Source: DASZCR01 sp035942915 (GTDB lineage: Bacteria > Acidobacteriota > Blastocatellia > Pyrinomonadales > Pyrinomonadaceae). Taken from it: 7,506 nt of DNA. Positions 5,615-7,506 of this stretch are shown one piece after another. How positions within the stretch are numbered: position 1 is the first letter of the stretch; every line of letters begins with the position of its first letter. The stretch is taken from the NCBI GenBank assembly GCA_035942915.1, contig DASZCR010000228.1, positions 1 through 7,506 of the forward strand. Reading direction: 5' to 3'. The notes below the pieces were generated by a model. The model saw nothing but the letters and a program-made list of their open reading frames with translations, did not search any database and was not told the origin of the DNA. Both the position numbers and the translations under genes were made by a program.

Positions 5615-6748
5615 ATGAGCAAACGGGACTATTACGAAGTGCTCGGCGTCGGCCGCAACGCCACCGAGCAGGAGATTAAGAGCGCATACCGGCGTCTGGC
5701 CGTGCGCTATCACCCTGACCGCAACCCCGGCGACGACGAGGCCGAAGAGAAGTTCAAAGAGGCGGCCGAAGCCTATTCGGTCTTATCCAACGTCGAACAG
5801 CGCGCGCGTTACGACCGCTTCGGCCACGCGGGCGTCTCCGGCGCGGGCGCTGCCTCCGCCGGTTGGGGCGCACAGGGCTTTGGCGGCATCGAAGACATTC
5901 TCGGCGACCTCTTCGGCTTCAGCGACATGTTCGGCGGCGGTGGGGCGCGCGCCGGCACAGGCTCGCGTCGGACGGCCGCGCAGCGCGGCGCAGACCTCCG
6001 CTACGACCTCGAAATGAGCCTCGAAGATGCCGCCAAGGGGATGACGGCGCAACTGCGCATCCCGCGTCTCGAAACCTGCGACGTTTGCACGGGGACGGGC
6101 GCGGCCGCAGGCTCACAGCCCGAATCCTGCCCCACCTGCAACGGCGTCGGACAGGTGCGCTACCAGCAAGGCTTCTTCTCTGTCGCGCGCACCTGCGGCA
6201 ACTGTCGCGGCACGGGACGCGTGATTAAAAATCCTTGTGAGAACTGTCAGGGCGCGGGGCGCGTCGAGCGCGAGAAGTCTCTGGAGGTGAAGATACCGGC
6301 GGGCGTCGAGACGGGCTCGCGTCTGCGTATCGCGGGGGAGGGCGAATCGGGCACGTCCGGCGGCCCTTCCGGCGACCTCTACGTCGTGATTCACGTCACA
6401 GAGCACGAGCAGTTCGAGCGGCAGGGCAGTAACCTCTACGCCTCCGTGCCCATCACCTTCGCGCAGGCCGCGCTCGGCGCGGAGATTACGGTTGACACGC
6501 TCGACGGGCAGAAGCCGTTGAAGATTCCCGCCGGGACGCAGACCGGCACGGTCTTCCGTCTCAAGGGCGACGGCATGCCTGTTCTCGGCGGTCGCGGGCG
6601 CGGCGACCTCTTCGTCGCCGTCACCGTCGTCACGCCCACCACGCTCTCGCGCGAACAGCGCCGCCTGCTCGAACAACTCGCAGACGTGGAGGACAAAGAC
6701 CTCGAAGACAAAGGTCTGATGGATAAAGTCCGAGACATCTTCGGCTAG
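5615..6748 (+). CDS. dnaJ: Chaperone DnaJ (class I Hsp40)
   Basis: 377 residues, essentially the E. coli length, with all class I parts intact. DnaJ binds unfolded clients, passes them to DnaK and stimulates its ATPase. The J domain (about 4-69) has the invariant HPD at 33-35. A Gly-rich region (about 70-125) contains the DILGDLFGF segment. The zinc-finger domain has four complete CxxCxGxG repeats: CDVCTGTG (155-162), CPTCNGVG (172-179), CGNCRGTG (194-201) and CENCQGAG (208-215). The C-terminal beta domains hold the substrate site and GDLYVVIHV and GDLFVAVTV strands. The last residues, about 350-377, form a charged dimerisation-like helix. The ATG at 5615 fits the conserved MSKRDYYEVLGV start, but it has no Shine-Dalgarno; the leader is A/T-rich and follows the heptad palindrome directly. 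It is the last gene of the operon; a long hairpin lies 31 bases after its stop. Confidence 0.97.
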   Translation: MSKRDYYEVLGVGRNATEQEIKSAYRRLAVRYHPDRNPGDDEAEEKFKEAAEAYSVLSNVEQRARYDRFGHAGVSGAGAASAGWGAQGFGGIEDILGDLFGFSDMFGGGGARAGTGSRRTAAQRGADLRYDLEMSLEDAAKGMTAQLRIPRLETCDVCTGTGAAAGSQPESCPTCNGVGQVRYQQGFFSVARTCGNCRGTGRVIKNPCENCQGAGRVEREKSLEVKIPAGVETGSRLRIAGEGESGTSGGPSGDLYVVIHVTEHEQFERQGSNLYASVPITFAQAALGAEITVDTLDGQKPLKIPAGTQTGTVFRLKGDGMPVLGGRGRGDLFVAVTVVTPTTLSREQRRLLEQLADVEDKDLEDKGLMDKVRDIFG

Positions 6749-6779
6749 ACCGGCCACGATACAACACGACATGGTTCCT

Positions 6780-6851
6780 CTTTGCGCCCTGTCGTCTTTA
6801 GCGTGACATCAAGTTTCGCGCTACAGACGACGGGGCGCAAAGCTTTGCTTT
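6780..6851 (+). terminator. Long hairpin with T-rich tail, probable terminator of the heat-shock operon
   Basis: CTTTGCGCCCTGTCGTCT (6780-6797) pairs with 6825-6842 over 18 positions, the only non-Watson-Crick pair being a U-G (6790 with 6832). After one T/C mismatch, 8 further pairs (6799-6806 with 6816-6823) close on a 9-base loop. That makes 26 of 27 positions paired. The tail CTTTGCTTTGT follows on the + strand. The position 31 bases after the dnaJ stop suits a terminator, but the stem is much longer than usual and the U-tract is interrupted by G and C. An RNA-stability element or a small mobile palindrome remains possible. Confidence 0.5.
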
Positions 6852-6913
6852 GTATCAATACAATGCGTCCTCTCATCATACGAAAGCCGCCTGGCAGAAG
6901 CGCGCGAGATGAT

Positions 6914-6955
6914 TGATAAGAGCGGCCGAAAACGGCCGTTAATCTTGAAATATCA
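6914..6955. repeat. Nested stem-loop with a CGGCCG-AAAA-CGGCCG core
   Basis: A core of CGGCCG (6923-6928) and CGGCCG (6933-6938) around an AAAA loop. It is flanked by AAGA (6918-6921) pairing with TCTT (6943-6946), or by TGATA (6914-6918) pairing with TATCA (6951-6955). There is no proper U-tract after it. It could be a second weak terminator or part of the 5' leader of the small secreted-protein gene. Confidence 0.4.
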
Positions 6956-7060
6956 GCACTAAGGCCGCCTCTCGGCGAGGTTCGTCGCGGCACGGCATAG
7001 GGCTTGCCAAAGTCGTGTCGAGGCAGGATTTCAACGGTCGAACCGAAACAGGGGACATAC

Positions 7061-7420
7061 ATGAGACGACGACACCTCGCAACCTTGATGGCAACCATTC
7101 TTCTCGCGCTCTTTTCCGCCAACGCCTTCGCCGCCACGCTCGAAGAGGAAGACACGGACACGCGCTTCATCGACGCGAAGGTTGTCGAGGTCAACGACAC
7201 GCGCATCTCGGTCGTGACGCGCACGGGCGTCGAGCATGTCATCGCCATCGACGGCAAGGACACGAGCGTGCGGATAGCTGGCAAACTCGTCTCGCTCAAG
7301 GATGTGCGCGAGGGCGACGTGGTGACGGTTGACCTCGATGAGCAGAACCCGCTCAAGTTCGCCAAAAACATCGTCATCGCCACGCAGGCCGACAGCGCCG
7401 TAGCGAAGGCCAGACCTTAA
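7061..7420 (+). CDS. Small secreted protein with a beta-rich DUF5666-like domain
   Basis: 119 residues. A clear Sec signal peptide starts MRRRH, followed by a hydrophobic core (LATLMATILLALFSANAFA) with probable cleavage after AFA near residue 24, so the mature protein is exported. The mature part opens with an acidic stretch, EEEDTDTR. A domain of about 65 residues follows with alternating short strands: FIDAKVVEVNDTRISVVTR, EHVIAIDGKDTSVRI, VSLKDVREGDVVTVDLDE, AKNIVIAT. This pattern of 'value, constant, then parameter-like DGK/LKDVREGD' strands resembles DUF5666-type or small beta-barrel domains; the match is by eye and no function follows from it. It has no cysteines and no lipobox. The ATG has AGGGGA 5 bases upstream (7050-7055), a good Shine-Dalgarno, and is preferred over an in-frame TTG at 7004 that would bury the signal peptide. 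It appears separate from the operon, behind the terminator-like hairpin. Confidence 0.8.
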   Translation: MRRRHLATLMATILLALFSANAFAATLEEEDTDTRFIDAKVVEVNDTRISVVTRTGVEHVIAIDGKDTSVRIAGKLVSLKDVREGDVVTVDLDEQNPLKFAKNIVIATQADSAVAKARP

Positions 7421-7444
7421 CGTTCGCCGGACACGATTTCGCCC

Positions 7445-7484
7445 GCTGACCCGATGGCTTCTACCGGCGTCGAGTAGCGTCAGC
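7445..7484. repeat. Small nested inverted repeat after the secreted-protein gene
   Basis: GCTGAC (7445-7450) pairs with GTCAGC (7479-7484), enclosing CTAC (7461-7464) and GTAG (7474-7477). It lies 24 bases after the stop of the small gene. There is no U-tract, so a terminator role is weakly supported. The rest of 7421-7506 shows no gene. Confidence 0.3.
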
Positions 7485-7506
7485 AGGCAACACGAAGCCG
7501 CCCCTG

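Larger units (their letters stand above)
6749..7060. other. Intergenic region after dnaJ, dense in inverted repeats
   Basis: 312 bases without a supported gene. Besides the long hairpin described separately, it holds the palindrome GCAAAGCTTTGC (6837-6848), the inverted pair TTGTAT-CA-ATACAA (6850-6863), a nested stem at 6914-6955, and CCTC/GAGG pairing near 6968-6980. No clear promoter for the downstream small gene could be picked; TTGATA (6913-6918) and TTGAAA (6945-6950) have no well-spaced -10 partner. The - strand frame through here continues across the small gene and looks like a shadow. Confidence 0.65.

Noticed and set aside
5192..5713. 173-codon - strand frame across the dnaK-dnaJ gap
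   Set aside because: It runs antisense to both genes and through the heptad repeat; its KFKVQSSK-like stretch is just translated repeat.

Overview
The window is GC-rich bacterial chromosome carrying the class I heat-shock operon hrcA-grpE-dnaK-dnaJ on the + strand (1449-6748). It is flanked on the left by a divergent SprT-like metallopeptidase gene (840-109, - strand) and on the right by a small secreted protein gene (7061-7420, + strand). The gene order, the GC-rich coding, the mix of starts with and without a Shine-Dalgarno, and an AAAGTTC/GAACTTT heptanucleotide repeat between genes would fit Acidobacteriota (Blastocatellia-like). This is an inference from pattern memory, and other phyla with HrcA-type regulation are not excluded.

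Layout. 1-108: no supported gene. 109-840 (-): SprT-like zinc peptidase. 841-1448: 608 bases without a convincing gene, holding overlapping divergent promoter candidates near 935-985 and a strong-looking promoter (TTGACA-17-TAAAGA, 1312-1340) before hrcA. 1449-2564: HrcA repressor. 2601-3542 (or from a TTG at 2568): GrpE with a very long acidic disordered N-terminus. 3543-3612: a 9-bp hairpin between grpE and dnaK. 3613-5523: DnaK with a non-canonical C-terminal tail. 5524-5614: a heptanucleotide-repeat palindrome. 5615-6748: a complete class I DnaJ. 6749-7060: a 26-bp hairpin (likely operon terminator) plus further palindromes. 7061-7420: a signal-peptide protein of about 119 residues with a small beta-rich domain. 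7421-7506: no gene seen.

How the genes work together. DnaK is the ATP-driven Hsp70 chaperone. DnaJ delivers substrates and stimulates ATP hydrolysis, and GrpE exchanges ADP for ATP. HrcA normally represses such operons by binding CIRCE operators. No consensus CIRCE could be found in this window, so autoregulation here is either through a diverged operator or absent. The SprT-like gene is divergently transcribed and may share a control region with the operon, but nothing shows a functional link.

No undescribed multi-gene system is visible; this is mainly housekeeping DNA. The signals most worth a second look are non-coding: the heptad palindrome before dnaJ, the long hairpin after dnaJ, the overlapping divergent -10 elements and the missing CIRCE. 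The extended GrpE N-terminus and the atypical DnaK tail also stand out.
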